64,000 nucleotides of DNA from Polytrichum commune (lineage: Eukaryota; Streptophyta; Polytrichopsida; Polytrichales; Polytrichaceae). The position numbers and the translations under genes are program-made. The notes below the pieces were generated by a model. The model had not been told where the DNA came from. It saw only the letters and a list, made by a program, of their open reading frames with translations, and did not search any database. Positions 23,864-35,600 of this stretch are shown piece after piece. The stretch lies in assembly GCA_950295325.1 (NCBI GenBank), contig OX485804.1, positions 37,076,001 through 37,140,000 on the forward strand, written 5' to 3'. Position 1 is the stretch's first letter, and every line of letters starts with the position of its first letter.

Positions 23864-23995
23864 CACTAGTAGGAAAGGTGGGTCTATATAACACGCCCAT
23901 CTAACATGAAGTGTCCAAAATGACACCAACCAATGTCATTATGGACACTTCGTGTTAGATGGACGTGTCATGTAGACCCACCTTTCCTAGTAGTG
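23864..23995. mobile_element. CACTA-type mini-element, 132 bp, near-perfect foldback
   Basis: The ends are CACTAGTAGGAAAGGTGGGT and, in reverse complement, CACTACTAGGAAAGGTGGGT. Pairing continues for over 50 bases per side, leaving only a short central loop. A 3-bp target duplication TTG flanks it (23861-23863 and 23996-23998). CACTA ends plus a 3-bp duplication are the signature of En/Spm-type transposons. It encodes nothing. Confidence 0.85.
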
Positions 23996-24451
23996 TTGGA
24001 GTTGGAAGTTGGGAGTCTAGCATATCCAAAGTCTGTTGAGTTGGGCCTAATTATAAGGTATACACCACCTTGACCCAATATTCTCACACAATTATAGGCT
24101 CGCCCATGACAATCCATACCTCATGTGCATTTAAATTCTTAAAACTTTTGTGAAGCTATCGAATGGGAGATCCCAAATCAAATAGTATAAGATTCTTGAT
24201 AAGACTCAATTTCTTGGAGTACAAAGCTACCTTTAAGAATGTAAGTAAGTTGGAGTGGCCATAGTTGGGAAATAAGCTTGGATGAATCTATAATGAACAA
24301 ATCCAAGCATCTACTTCCTTTAGTTGGGCAAGAAATGCAAATTACTTCTTGTTGGGGGTGATTTAGTTATCACATGGCATCAGAGGAGAGAACTTCGAGG
24401 TTGTAATATGGGAGAGGAATAGTGTATTAGGAAACACAAGTCTACTCCTAA

Positions 24452-24981
24452 GAGCGTCCCCACCAGGTCGAGTACCTAGTGGGTCCATGGCACTCACAAC
24501 CGGGACCAGCAAGCGGCGGTGTCCACCATGCTCTGGCAGTGTCTAAAGGAACTCTAGGACATGCATTCTACATTCCAATTCTTACCAATTTCGCCTCATA
24601 TGGCGGGCTCCTCACAACATCACCATCAACACCAGTTACTTCTCTTTGGATGTGAATGGTGTCACAAGCCCGTATCCTTGTTTTCCATCGATCTCTAACC
24701 ATAATCTCAAAATTGAATCGCAAACCAATTCATGAAACGAGTTCAATAAAACAACAACTAGCATCATGCAGAAGGGGGTCATAAACTAAAAATTTAAGGC
24801 CCAATTTGAAAAATCATTATAAGAAACATAACAATCCATAGTATTTGTGTACCATGAGTGCAACGTGGTGGTATCAAAAGGGCTCCAACAAGTCCCTATG
24901 CCGGGACCCATGGACCACTTAGGCAGGGTCACCAAGAGGGGTAGGAACCCTTTGGCGATACCCAAGCTAGTGGGGATGCTC
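24452..24981. mobile_element. PIF/Harbinger (Tourist-like) MITE, GAGCRTCCCCAC ends (530 bp)
   Basis: Flanked by TAA at 24449-24451 and 24982-24984. The left end is GAGCGTCCCCACCAGG and the right end in reverse complement is GAGCATCCCCACTAGC. Secondary inverted matches (GGGTCCATGG / CCATGG.CC type) lie just inside. Ends of the GAGCATC-CCA type beside TAA are common in plant Tourist-like elements. No coding region. Confidence 0.75.
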
Positions 24982-25067
24982 TAACATTAGAATCCATACT
25001 TTCCAGACAGAGAGCCACTTAACAATATATATTCCCCATTCCAATGATTAAATCAACACGAGGGATG

Positions 25068-25295
25068 ACAATGAAAAGTCCACTCTTCAACTATAACTAT
25101 AACTATAATTATATATATATGGAAAACCCATAGCTGTGAATAAAGATGGGCCATTGGATTACAATAACAACCACTTGAGGAGGTGCTTGTGTGTAAAGTT
25201 TGAACGACCCTTCACAAATCCTCACTTACTTATAGGGTGAAATCTTCCACCTTAACTCAACCTAATCAAATGACACATGACCATCTCATGGTAAT
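25068..25295 (+). repeat. Direct repeat B1, left of the LINE relic
   Basis: Matches 30160-30385 in the same orientation: CCACTCTTCAACTA, GGAAAACC..TAGCTGTGA, AATAACAACCACT, GTGTGTAAAGTTT, ACCCTTCACAAATCCT, CTTATAGGGTG, CTTCCACC and AAATGACACATCA-type segments. The two copies bracket the LINE relic about 5.1 kb apart. An ACTATA-rich insertion distinguishes this copy. Confidence 0.6.
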
Positions 25296-25899
25296 ATCTC
25301 ACATAACCTTTGCCAAAAATGTTGAAACTCAATTCCACTTCATGGATTACACTAACATGAGGGATGATAATGAAGGCAAAATCTAAAAAAACTTGAGAGA
25401 CGAAGGAGGCGATGAAAGACTTGCAACATTGTGGTGCACAATGCTACCTAGAGGCAAGCCCATGTTGCTCTCCTATGAATGTTGAGGCTTGCTTGTCAAT
25501 CTTTGGTGGAAATCTCTAGGCGCAGCTATTGTAATAGATGCGATTGCCAAGCCAACAAAACGGAAGGAGCAACATTTAACCTTGGTTTTAAAAACTCTAA
25601 TAAAAGTGTAAGGGGGGAAAATTCAGTCAAGTCGCATGCTTCGGCCCTACATGCACTACTCTTACCAACATCAGGCTAAGAGCCTCGTTAAGGGAGCTAG
25701 TGGCCCCACTTGCAGTGCTCTTACTAGTATCATGCTTAGAACCTTGTTAAGGGGGAGCGTTCAACCCCACATGTGGCATTTTAGTATAATCATGCTTAGA
25801 ACCTCATTCAAGGAGGTTGTATGCGGCAAATGGTAGATGATGGCCCCACCCGCAGCAGATTAAGCAGGCCATCTATGGCCTCCTTCGCATATGTTATGC
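25296..25899. other. Spacer before the LINE relic
   Basis: No recognised gene. About 25660-25820 contains an imperfect tandem: AGCCTCGTTAAGGGAGCTAG, then AACCTTGTTAAGGGGGAGCG, then AACCTCATTCAAGGAGG, each preceded by a TCATGCTTAG-like segment (period about 60 bases). It may be part of the degraded 5' region of the retroelement. Confidence 0.4.
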
Positions 25900-28328
25900 A
25901 GGAAGGAGGGACACAACATTGCTGACAAAGTCAAGGAATGTTTTTGGCAAATTGAGATCCTCAATTCTTCTAGCTTTTAGGTTGGATGGAATCTAATCAC
26001 CTAGGTAGAAAACTCGCCCATTGTTTAGTTATGGCCTTGGCATTTCTCACAAAACTCGCCTTGGATGGTTACAAAGGAGCGAATTAAGGCACCCTCCAGA
26101 GCAACAATGGGAATATTTTACAATTATGCCAACATTTAGGACAAGGCACACTAGCAAATTTTCCACGGAGGATGAACAAATGGAAGAGGATGTTGGCATG
26201 GCAAATGTGAATTTGGGTGCATTCCCGAACATCGGTCCTTTCAATGGGGAATTTTGAGAATGCCTCCCTAAAGGCCATTTGTGATGTGCAAACGGGTACC
26301 TTCTGCAACATGGACCTATTGTGAGATCCGTGGATTTGTGTGTGTTAGAAGCAGAGGTTCAATTCCTTTCTAATCATATGTTGATTGCTAATTTCATTGG
26401 GCTTAAACCCAAGCTTGGGATTTTGGAACCATGGATGGAAGCTCTAAATTCCAAAATTAGGAATGGTCATGTTTCCTTCAATCATGAAGCATGTTTTTTC
26501 TATCTGAAGTGCAATTCACTAGAAACCATGAAACAAATCCTAATGCAAACCCTTTTCCGCAACGGTTTGGGCATGTCTGTGTTTCACCCGTGGGTTTTGG
26601 CATCTGATGCTAGTAATCTATCTAGATCATAACTCCCCACATGGATTACAATCAAAAAATTGCCTCTAGAACACATGCAATTGACTCATTTGGTGACTGC
26701 GAAAGTTGATGTCATCTTAGGTTGTGATCATGAGAATGTTACCCTTAGAAATCCTAGATTTTGCGTATCAGTCAATGTTGAGAGAGGGTGGACCATAAAG
26801 GCTGAATTGATTGCACTCACACCTACAATTTTCTCCAGAGCCATCATAGATGATGACTCACTTCCAATTAGGTGCCGCTATTGTCTATCAATGAAGCACC
26901 TAATAAGAAGTTGTCAAGAGATTCCATCAAAGAGATTCGAGTTGGGCACCTATATATGCTCGCCCTCAACATGGTTCAGGTTTGGGACACTATACCCTTG
27001 GGGACGCAAGCCAAAGGCACTCTAAACCCAAACTTCTCGTCTTGGTGCAACACTTCTCCAAGATATCCCAACTTCTTCTGAATAGGGAGGCCCGATCACT
27101 AAACTCCCTAGCCCTTATGTTTTGGAGAAGCGAGCTATGGTAGTCTAGGAAGTTTATGCGAAATTTGGGCCATGGGATTTAAACCAAAGCCCAACTACTA
27201 ATATGGATGCGCAAGGATTTATGCTAGTCTCTCGAATACATGCCATAGGTTAAATGAGGACATAGGGGCCTAATTCCAAGGGTACAAAGTCCCCATCCCA
27301 TTTACTAGGACCCTTGAAGTCAAAGCCATGACCCGCTAACCTTACCTTACCTTACCTTACCTAAGGACAATCTTTCGGCTAGGACATCACCAAGGCAAGA
27401 CTTTACATTGGGAGCTCAAGAAATGAATCCAGGGGAGGCTTACGAATTTAATCCTCCCACATACATGATCACAAAGGCCTCAAAACCTAATGGATAGCCG
27501 ACCTTAGACCCGGTCGATATTGAAGAAACAAGCCCAACATTTATGAAATGGTCACCCATAAAAGTTTTTGGGACTAAGCGGGAGCTACAGAAGCTGAGGA
27601 AGATTGGGATCCCAAAACTTACGGTACCTCACCTACCCTTGCAATTGTGCCTTTTGTAGAAGATGTGCATCCCCGCCACCGGCTATAGACAATTAGAGAG
27701 TATTGGAAACCTAGAGGATGAATCGGTTCTAGATTGCATCCTTGAAACACAACACCAAGAGCAAGTTAATAATAATAATAATAAAATTTAAAATAAAATT
27801 TTATCAATATGTAAATGTTATGGATATTAATGTTACTAATATGGCTACAACGGAGGGGATAGATACATTCTTCTCCACACCCACTTCCTCGTGTCCTTGA
27901 AGACACCTTACCTTGTGCCCAAGAAGGATATGCCACATCCATCCTCAAGCACATTGGCCTAGGCGAGGAGGACGATCTCGAGATATTTGTTGATGCAAAA
28001 GATGACCAATCCGCTCCAACCTCCCCGACCCCCTTTTGATGTACATGATGACATGGCTTTGTTACTCATTCCCCCAAATGTGTTGCTCACACCTAGTCGA
28101 AGCTCATGTAGCATGGAGGCACTCATCTTGGCGGGGAGAGCGCGCTGTGAGGTTAACAAGATGTCAAGCGTCTGGGGTATGAAGTCATCTGCATGGAGGA
28201 AGACCCAACCAAGCAATGAGGTGGCCCCTAGCTTCAACTTATGGAGGAGCTTCAATACTTCCTCGTCTGAAGATACGAGAGAGAAAGGCTTGAGTAATAT
28301 CCTTTCATCTTCTGCACCTTCTAAATGA
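25900..28328 (+). pseudogene. LINE ORF1 relic (DUF4283-like segment and CCHC zinc knuckle)
   Basis: The recognisable part runs from about 26321. LIANFIGLKPKLGILEPWME followed by a mixed basic/aromatic stretch and WITIKKLPLEH resembles the DUF4283 region of plant LINE ORF1 proteins. It is followed at about 26873-26914 by CRYCLSMKHLIRSC, an intact C-X2-C-X4-H-X4-C zinc knuckle. ORF1 proteins bind the element RNA. Stops and frameshifts break the frame (for example a stop near 26630). The last open segment ends at TGA 28326-28328, overlapping the ORF2 start as ATGA. A TTACC pentamer run lies near 27337-27361. The true 5' end is not visible. Confidence 0.6.
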
Positions 28329-30130
28329 ATTTACACCTACTATCCATTGATGTCCGGGCCATCAACAATGAGCAAAAAGTAGGGGTTATTAGGGATCATT
28401 TTAGTAGCCTTTCTCCCAAAAGTAGATGCCTTTTGTTTACAAAAACATAAATTAGGAGGTCATAATCTGGACATGAATATTAGGATGCTTTGGAAGAGAG
28501 ATAACTTTAGGGGCCATTGAGGCTAGTCCGGGTAATGAGGTTGAAGATAGGAGACTAGGGGCTAGGGGAGGGGGTGTTGCCATGTGCTTCCATCCGAGAT
28601 TGCAACTGCTTATTTATGATCCAGGCTCTCTAGCTGGAATTAAAATCAAATGGATTAGATTCAAAGGTTTAGGAGGTGGGCATCTTGGAGTTCTCGATGT
28701 CTATGCTTCAAATCTAGTTGGGGAAAGATGTGCCATGTGGAATGAAGTCTTTCAATTTCCCCCTATAAGTTGTAGGTGGATTATGACACATGACTTTAAC
28801 ATGGTTGAGAATCCTTTAGATAGGTCCATACCTACTTGTAGTCATCTAATGGGATAAAAAAGGAATTGGTAGGGGTAGATAGTAAATGATTAATTTAGTA
28901 AACGAGATGGTCGTATCTACTCATGGGACAATTTACGAGATGATGGAATTCATGTCCTAGCTAGGTTGGATAGAATCTATATGTTTTTTAGTTTGGTTTA
29001 AAATCCATCATCTCATATTATGCATTATAAGATACTTGGAGATCTGTCTTTCTCTAACCATCACCCGGTTTCTCTTCGTATTAATCTTAGCACTAGCCCA
29101 TAGGGTGGCTCCTCTTGGAAGGTCATCGCTAGATTTTTACAAGAAGCTAAAGACTCTATTAAGGTCTTATGGGAGGCATCTCCTCCTCAATTGCCTTCTT
29201 TACAAAAACACAAGAAAATAATTAAATGTTATAAACAATTTTGTATGAATAGAGTTGCCGCGGATGGGTTGGAAGAGGCTAGACTTAGAGAATCTCTTGA
29301 ATATTGGCAAGTACAACTTCATTTAAATCCACAAAGTGAAGTTACTAAATTTGGTATTAAAGATCTTAGGTCTCAATTACAAAAGAAAGAAGATGGATGG
29401 AGATGCGGTTTAGAACCAGGTGGATGAAATTCGGAGATAGAATGAACAAATACTTCATTTCCTCATTGAAGGAACGCCCGACAGGAGGTCTCATTATGGA
29501 GTTACATGATGAAGACAACACGATCGTCTCCTCGAGTGTGGATTTTGGCCGAGTTCGCAATACTTTATGCTCTAAGTTGTATGCCAACCCCACCCTAGAT
29601 TCAATAAGAAAAGAATGTTGTGCGGAATTGTAACATCAAGTTCCATGTAAATTCTCACATGTTGTCCAAAAGTCGTTGGAGGCCACAATTATGAAAGAGG
29701 AACTCACTAGCACAATTCAAGCTCTAGCAAAAGGAAAGAGCCCGAGACCGGATGGACTTATGGCCGACTTCTTCAAAGCATATTGGAGCTTCATGAGTGT
29801 TGATTTCAGAGCCACGGTACACGAGTCTCTAAGACGAGGCTGGTTTCGAAGGGAGTTACTCGAGGACTTATTGCTTTATTCTTCAAAGAAGGGGATTGAT
29901 CGAAGCCAACCAATTGGTGACCCGTCACTTTACTCAACATTTCTCACAAGATGTTTGCCAAAGCTTTATAAAGACGCCTCTAAGACATGGTATGTCCAAG
30001 GTCTTATTGTTACTCGTAGCAATCTGTCGGTTACTTGGAAGGTGAGACCCCGGATAGGCATTATTTCTTCAGCCCCCTCCGTTTAGCATTGGTTCTCCCG
30101 AGACGATACTTTTCCATGGCAATTGAATAT
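28325..30130 (+). pseudogene. LINE ORF2 relic: endonuclease and truncated reverse transcriptase
   Basis: ATG at 28325 opens MNLHLLSIDVRAINNEQKVG, the usual start of an L1-like apurinic endonuclease. Later pieces in shifting frames are LDVYASN and WIMTHDFNMVE (near 28780-28810; the family has GDFN, so Gly is changed to His) and SNHHPV (29053-29070; normally SDHHPV, catalytic Asp replaced by Asn). Linker blocks before the polymerase follow (FRTRWMKFGDRMNKYF at 29400-29450), then the polymerase start GKSPRPDGLMADFFKAYW (29732-29790; usually GKSPGPDG). The YADD catalytic core was not found, so the 3' half is missing or scrambled. The element is dead. Confidence 0.75.
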
Positions 30131-30159
30131 GATTTCAATCCATGCCAAGAAAAGAAAAC

Positions 30160-30385
30160 CATAATGAAGGCGCAATCCACTCTTCAACTACAACCAAACC
30201 TTATATGCAAATGTGGGGAAAACCGTAGCTGTGATTGAAGGTGGGCACGAACCACAATAATAACAACCACTCAAGTAGGCTGTTGTGTGTAAAGTTTAAA
30301 ACAACCCTTCACAAATCCTAACTTATAGGGTGTACTTCTTCCACCCTAGCTCAACCCAATAAAATGACACATCACCCTTCTGCCA
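30160..30385 (+). repeat. Direct repeat B2, right of the LINE relic
   Basis: Second copy of the repeat at 25068-25295, same orientation. It starts near AATCCACTCTTCAACTACAA and runs to AAAATGACACATCACCC. It may be an element into which the LINE landed, with the copies separated by later duplication, or two unrelated insertions. Confidence 0.6.
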
Positions 30386-30399
30386 AGATGACGTGGAAT

Positions 30400-31620
30400 G
30401 CCAGCGAAGCACGTACCTTGACTTGCCTTAAGAATAAAACTGGACACTAATAAATAAGTACGGGACGGTGCTCCCGTGGCTGCTTGCCACTCCTTCTACC
30501 TACCCGCCACGTACCTACTTACCTACCTACCACCTTACCTACGTACATACCTTCCTGACTACCTACCTTCGTGCTCGATGAGCCTAGTCAGTTGTTGGCA
30601 GCTATACACTCCTCCTCGCTCGGTCGCTTGCCCTCCTTTGATTGCCTTCGCCATTCGGTGCTTCGCTTCGCCTTCACGAGACTCGATCTTTGCGTTCACT
30701 CCAAATCATTCAGCCTTGTAGGCTAGGCATCAGCTGCAGCACCGGCTTTGTGACCTGGTTTCTGGCTCTCGAACGATCTTTGGAAGGGTAAGGTTGACGA
30801 AGGAACGGCCAATTAGCAGCTGCTGTATGAGAAGAAAATGAGACTGGAGGAAGAGCAGAGCCTGTGTAATCTTCGGCTGCCGTCCTTAGGACGATTGTAA
30901 GGTTGGCTCCGCACATTGTTTTCGTTCGTTTCGCCTCGTTCGAGGTCGCTTCCGTGCAGCCGCTCCGTCGTGGTAAGGACATTTTTGGTTCGCCATGGGG
31001 TTTGGTGTTTCCTTATGCTCGATTATTCTGTTTCCTCCAAAGATTCGTTTGTCCCCTATAGGATAGGTAACGAGCTCCATCAGGTTTTGGATCCTTTGTT
31101 TCCCTTTCTCTTTTCCTTTCTTTTCCTTTTGGCTCCTAAGACATTCGTTACAGAAGCTTCAGAGGTTGTGGCGGAGAGTAGCATGGGAGCTTATGTGATT
31201 TGGGCTGCTTTCTTAGGACGATTAGAAGGTTAGTTCAGCACATTGTCGTCGCTCGTTTCTTCTGGTCCGATGCTCGTTGCCGAGTAGCCGCTCTTAAGTG
31301 TTGAGAGGACGTGTGGTTTGGTGCTATGGGCCGCTCGGTTGAACTTTTACTCCAAATTGTTCGTCCCCTAGTCTGGCTATTTAACGAGGTGCATCAGGTT
31401 TTGATTTAAATTATTTAAAAAAATTAATGTGTTGCGCAAAGAGTCAGGAAACAGTATGAAGCAACTTTTTAGAGGTCGGTTGGCCAATTAAGCTGCTACA
31501 CGAGAGTTTGTGTTTTCGCCTGCTTGCTTAGGATGGTTAAGGATCTCGCTAGGTTGGGTTCAGCACATTTCCATGTAGCCATAACTTTGTGGTGACTGGA
31601 CTGTTGTTGTGGTAGATTTT
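30400..31620 (+). promoter_or_regulatory. Probable promoter/leader region of the BRO1 gene with diverged tandem copies
   Basis: Richer in CG dinucleotides than its surroundings and about 1-2.3 kb upstream of the BRO1 start codon. About 30775-31100, 31190-31405 and 31465-31600 share blocks in order: GGCCAATTA.GCTGCT (first and third copies, with a CCAAT box), GCTGC..TCTTAGGACG.TT, AAGGTT.G.TC.GCACATT, and ACGAG.T.CATCAGGTTTTG (first and second). A consensus splice donor GTGGTAAGGA occurs near 30970, so part may be transcribed leader. TTACC/CTACC-rich simple sequence lies at 30495-30560. The promoter role is inferred from position and composition. Confidence 0.45.
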
Positions 31621-31994
31621 GGTTTGGATTTTTGTGAGGATTTTTTCAACGAATTATCAAGGTTCTTGTGTTCACGTCTTTCCTTCTGTCTCCCATGTTT
31701 CCTTGTTCACCGTTGACATGATCGAAGGATTCTTCTCCTTTTTGGCCCTCCCTTTCATCTATTACCAACCATTTTCCCTTCTGTGGAAATGCTTTGCTAG
31801 TGCGCATTGACGGACGCTTGAGTTAATCATTATTTTCTCTTTCTTTTCCGAAATCGTTGTTGTCTTTATATTTAATAATTATGTTGGATTATGCATCTTT
31901 TTTCCTTGTCACGCTGGCTCTATACTTGTCGGTTTTACGGCGGTACATATCTACTCTGTGTGGTATAGCTCATTTCCGTTTTTCCGTGGAGCAG

Positions 31995-32073
31995 AGGCAA
32001 TTGAAGAGCAGTTAGAGTCTGCACTTGAGGAGGTAGTCAAGAGGAACTTTGCAGTCAACTTCACTAAACACAG
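31995..32073 (+). other. Candidate 5' leader exon upstream of the BRO1 gene
   Basis: Bounded by an acceptor (GTGGAGCAG ending 31994) and a donor (CACAG then GTACTT at 32074). It is open in one frame as EAIEEQLESALEEVVKRNFA and a few more residues, which looks more protein-like than its surroundings. It lies 0.6 kb before the BRO1 ATG, which itself follows an acceptor-like CTTGCAG at 32660. It could be an untranslated leader exon, an upstream ORF, or a stray exon of another gene. Confidence 0.35.
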
Positions 32074-32664
32074 GTACTTGAATTTACGTGATTGCGGTTG
32101 AAGAACAGTTTGGGCTTGGAGGTTATTGGCTTCCTATCTGTGAGAAGTCATTCTGCGATGTTGGTTTTCAATGATCTAGAATGGATACGTGATTCTGATA
32201 GGATAAGACGATCCTAGTTAAAACTCAAGTCAAGAGAGAAGGGCCTCAGGTGATGCTCTTTGTGTACGGTTTCTGTCCTTCACGGTTTGTTGAAGACAAT
32301 TGAATTAACATTTAAATGGCTAGCTTAAAATCAGCTCGACGTTCTAGCGTTTTGCTGGAGAATATTTGTTACGTTCAATTGATACTTACAAATGTGGGGT
32401 AAGGATGTGTAAATTTGAATGTTACAAGGTCAATTTTGTTGGTAGCGATGGTTACTGTATGCAAACATAGGTGAGATTTTGAGAGAGAGAGAGAGATGTT
32501 GTTGGTGAACACTCCTTCCTGTAAGGAGCTTTACTTCAAAGATTATGAATTTTATGAAGGAAAGAGAAGAGATGCTACATTTTATGTTTCACATAGGTTG
32601 TAACCTGCATTCTATCTACGGCATTACTAAATAGTGCAAATTGGTGCACCAGGCTTGCAGGAAT

Positions 32665-35600
32665 ATGGGATGCATATTGTCCTCGGAAGCTATAGATGAT
32701 GGAGGACAGCCGATTCAAAGTCCAGTACTACCTGGAGATACATATGTGTATGTGCCTGGGTTCAGAGTTCCCAAAGAAGTAAATTTCACAGAAATCTTAA
32801 AAGGACGCATTTCAGCTGGGTTGGCAGTGCGATTGCAAACTTTGCGCTCACAAGTGATTGCCATTGAATCTGGGAAAACTCCTACTTCAGTTAAATTAAC
32901 TCGGAAGAAATCAGACCTAGGTATGTGCCACATTGATACGGTCTGAATGCAGTGTAATCCATCCTGCAGCTAGGCTTATGAAGTGATAAATTTTTCAAAA
33001 CTTCAATTTCAGTATGCAGGGAGCCTGTGGGTGTGAATAACTTCAGATATTGCGAATCTTTTCCTACATTCATGACAACCTTCTTGCATCATTGGGTATG
33101 ATCAGAGAAGCCAGATATAGAGGATTTTACATTTCATCAAGGTCCATGTTTTCAAGCATCCAAGTTTTCTTCTGACCTTTAAATCTGCTACTACTAAAGG
33201 ATATTCACATGAGACCTACTAGGGATGGAGTTGCAAAGTCATGGAGGTCATTACATTTAGGAGTCTGCACTTTGACGCCTGAGTATAGAGATATTTTTAT
33301 TAAGAGACAAACAGGGTCTTATTCTGGATTGTAGCTGATTGCTATATTACTCGATCTGTTAAGGAATGTTAATATTCGTGATCATATCCCGAACCATTCT
33401 GTAGTTTCGCATACAATTTTAGTGAGCTCTAGGGTTGTGGTAATTGCATGCAGGCACTCCAGGAAGTTCAGAGTTGGAGAAAGCATTACTTGAGTATTTA
33501 CCCGTTCTGTTGGGATTTGTAACTGGAGGTTGTATTCCTGCCTTTCATCTCTGTTACCTTTTTTTCCACATAGTCATCCTTCATAATAGTGTGTTCAATT
33601 CACTGCCTGAAAGGGTTGCTGTAGAACCTTCCTGCTTATTCTAAGTGCTTATGTATACTCTACTACATCCTTTGCTAATGCACCTAACTCAGAACATTTG
33701 ATAGGATCATGTTGATAACAAAAAGAGCATTTAGTACTGTAAGCAACAAAGTTTTCTAGCTAAAAGAGCATATACATTTTACAAGATTGCAGGGCACTTA
33801 TACTCATGGACTGCAATATATTACTACTGGTCAAGGTTTGCATTACGAGTGAAATGGAAGTAAAGTTTCTGCAATGTGCTGCACAAGAGAGTTGTTCATT
33901 GCTTAGGTCAAGGTGGTATTGCAAGGTGTTCTTGAAAATGTTGCGGAATCAATCCAAACTGCTAACATATTTTGAAGTGGAGCATGAAGCACTGAAGTGT
34001 TCATGAATGACTGTATACAGGTGAAAAGTTGAGCTCAGGTCTTGTATTTGAGTGGATGAATGTGGAGGATGAGAACCAGGTTTGTTCTTGTAACTGTGCC
34101 CCACCACCATTACATGAATGTGCTAATTTTCCTTTATCGGACATACAGTCTCAGTTTGCTTAGTGGGCGAAGGGTTCCCAAGAGAAACACTCTTCAGCTG
34201 TTTTGTTCTATGATCGGGTGATTAACATGATTTTTTGGTCAACAGGACTCTGCAGCTGCAAGTGGTTATTTTGAGCTGCTGTCTGTGCTTCACCTATTAG
34301 GGATGCTGGCACTGCAAGAAGCTAATTCATGTCTAACACCAAGACCCCCAGCAGATGGTTACAACCTCAAAGCAAATGCAGGCATGTGCTTTGCTTTGCA
34401 CCCCATCTTTAGTTTTGGGCGGTACATATCTGCGAACTTTACTTGGTACAGATTATCTGATGGTAAACCCTGCTAGCTTTGCCACTTCTTATATTGCAAT
34501 TACAACAATTTTTTAAATCTCGTGATAGTCACTTGAAACCTTTTTGGGCATCACTTGCATGTGTATTGAAGTGGGAAGCCTCTGGTAATGTAGTCTGTAG
34601 AGAAATAGAGGCTGGGGTGTTTGGAATTCTAGAACTACCCTGACAATTGTTGAGGAGACCGTCTTTTGCAAAAGAGTAAGTCCTTCACAGATTAGGGCAC
34701 CAAATCCAACTCTCTGATGGATGTTTGGACGTCCAGACAGGCCCGAAGAGATCTTAGACAAGTGGACATCTTTTGCACTGCCACTTGTTGCTAAGACAGT
34801 GTGTTGTGTCTAACAGAGAACAAGAGAAATGCTATTGAGATTTTTTTAAAGGCTGCATCTTACTGCCAGTGTGCTATAACCTTGGTCCTACCCAATATCC
34901 CAGAAGAGATCAAGTATGCAAACTGTACCCCTGTATTCCTTGTGAGTGAAAATGCAGCTGATGAATTTAGTTACTGAACTCTGTACAAGTACGTATCAGG
35001 TTTACATGTAAGATGGATCTGGTGGTTTTTGAAAGTGTGAAAGAGTTCCTAAATGCAATTGATTTCTAAAAATGGATACCACCAGCTGGGTGTTCAGATG
35101 CATGATTTAAATGACCTTTTCAATTTTCCGATGATCTAAACATCTCCCTTCAAGCTGCTCCTCTTTGGGGTGCACTATGATATATGGAATCACTTAGATA
35201 AATGCACACATGATTTTGAATTGTGAGTTGTACTTGTCTTTTTGTACAGAGCCAAGTTACCAGCTGATCTGACTGAACCAATGCTTCGAACAATGGAGCA
35301 GCAAGCTATAGGTCAGGTAAATATATGTTCTTATAACTTGATCTCCACAGTGTATTCTTGATTTTTGGTGCTGAAAGTGAGATTTTAATTGTGGGAGCAG
35401 CTTTGTGGTTCATCTAACTGCATCTCATATTGATGGAATAATTTCATCTAAGTTATCTATATCGTATCTCAGATATGAAGAGTTATGCTTAATGCATTCA
35501 TGATTGTATTGAGGGCTTAACATCCCTTTAATTGTGGACAGGGTGTGGAGCTGCAATTAGGATTTGCAATCGATAATGTACAAGCTTCACTAGCAGTGAA

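Noticed and set aside
27337-27361. TTACC repeats as an interstitial telomere
   Set aside because: The plant telomere unit is TTTAGGG; this is a short pentamer microsatellite inside the LINE relic.
25068-30385. LTR retrotransposon interpretation of the LINE locus
   Set aside because: The interior has LINE hallmarks (endonuclease, DUF4283-like ORF1) and no protease, integrase or RNase H of an LTR element; the flanking repeats lack defined TG...CA ends.
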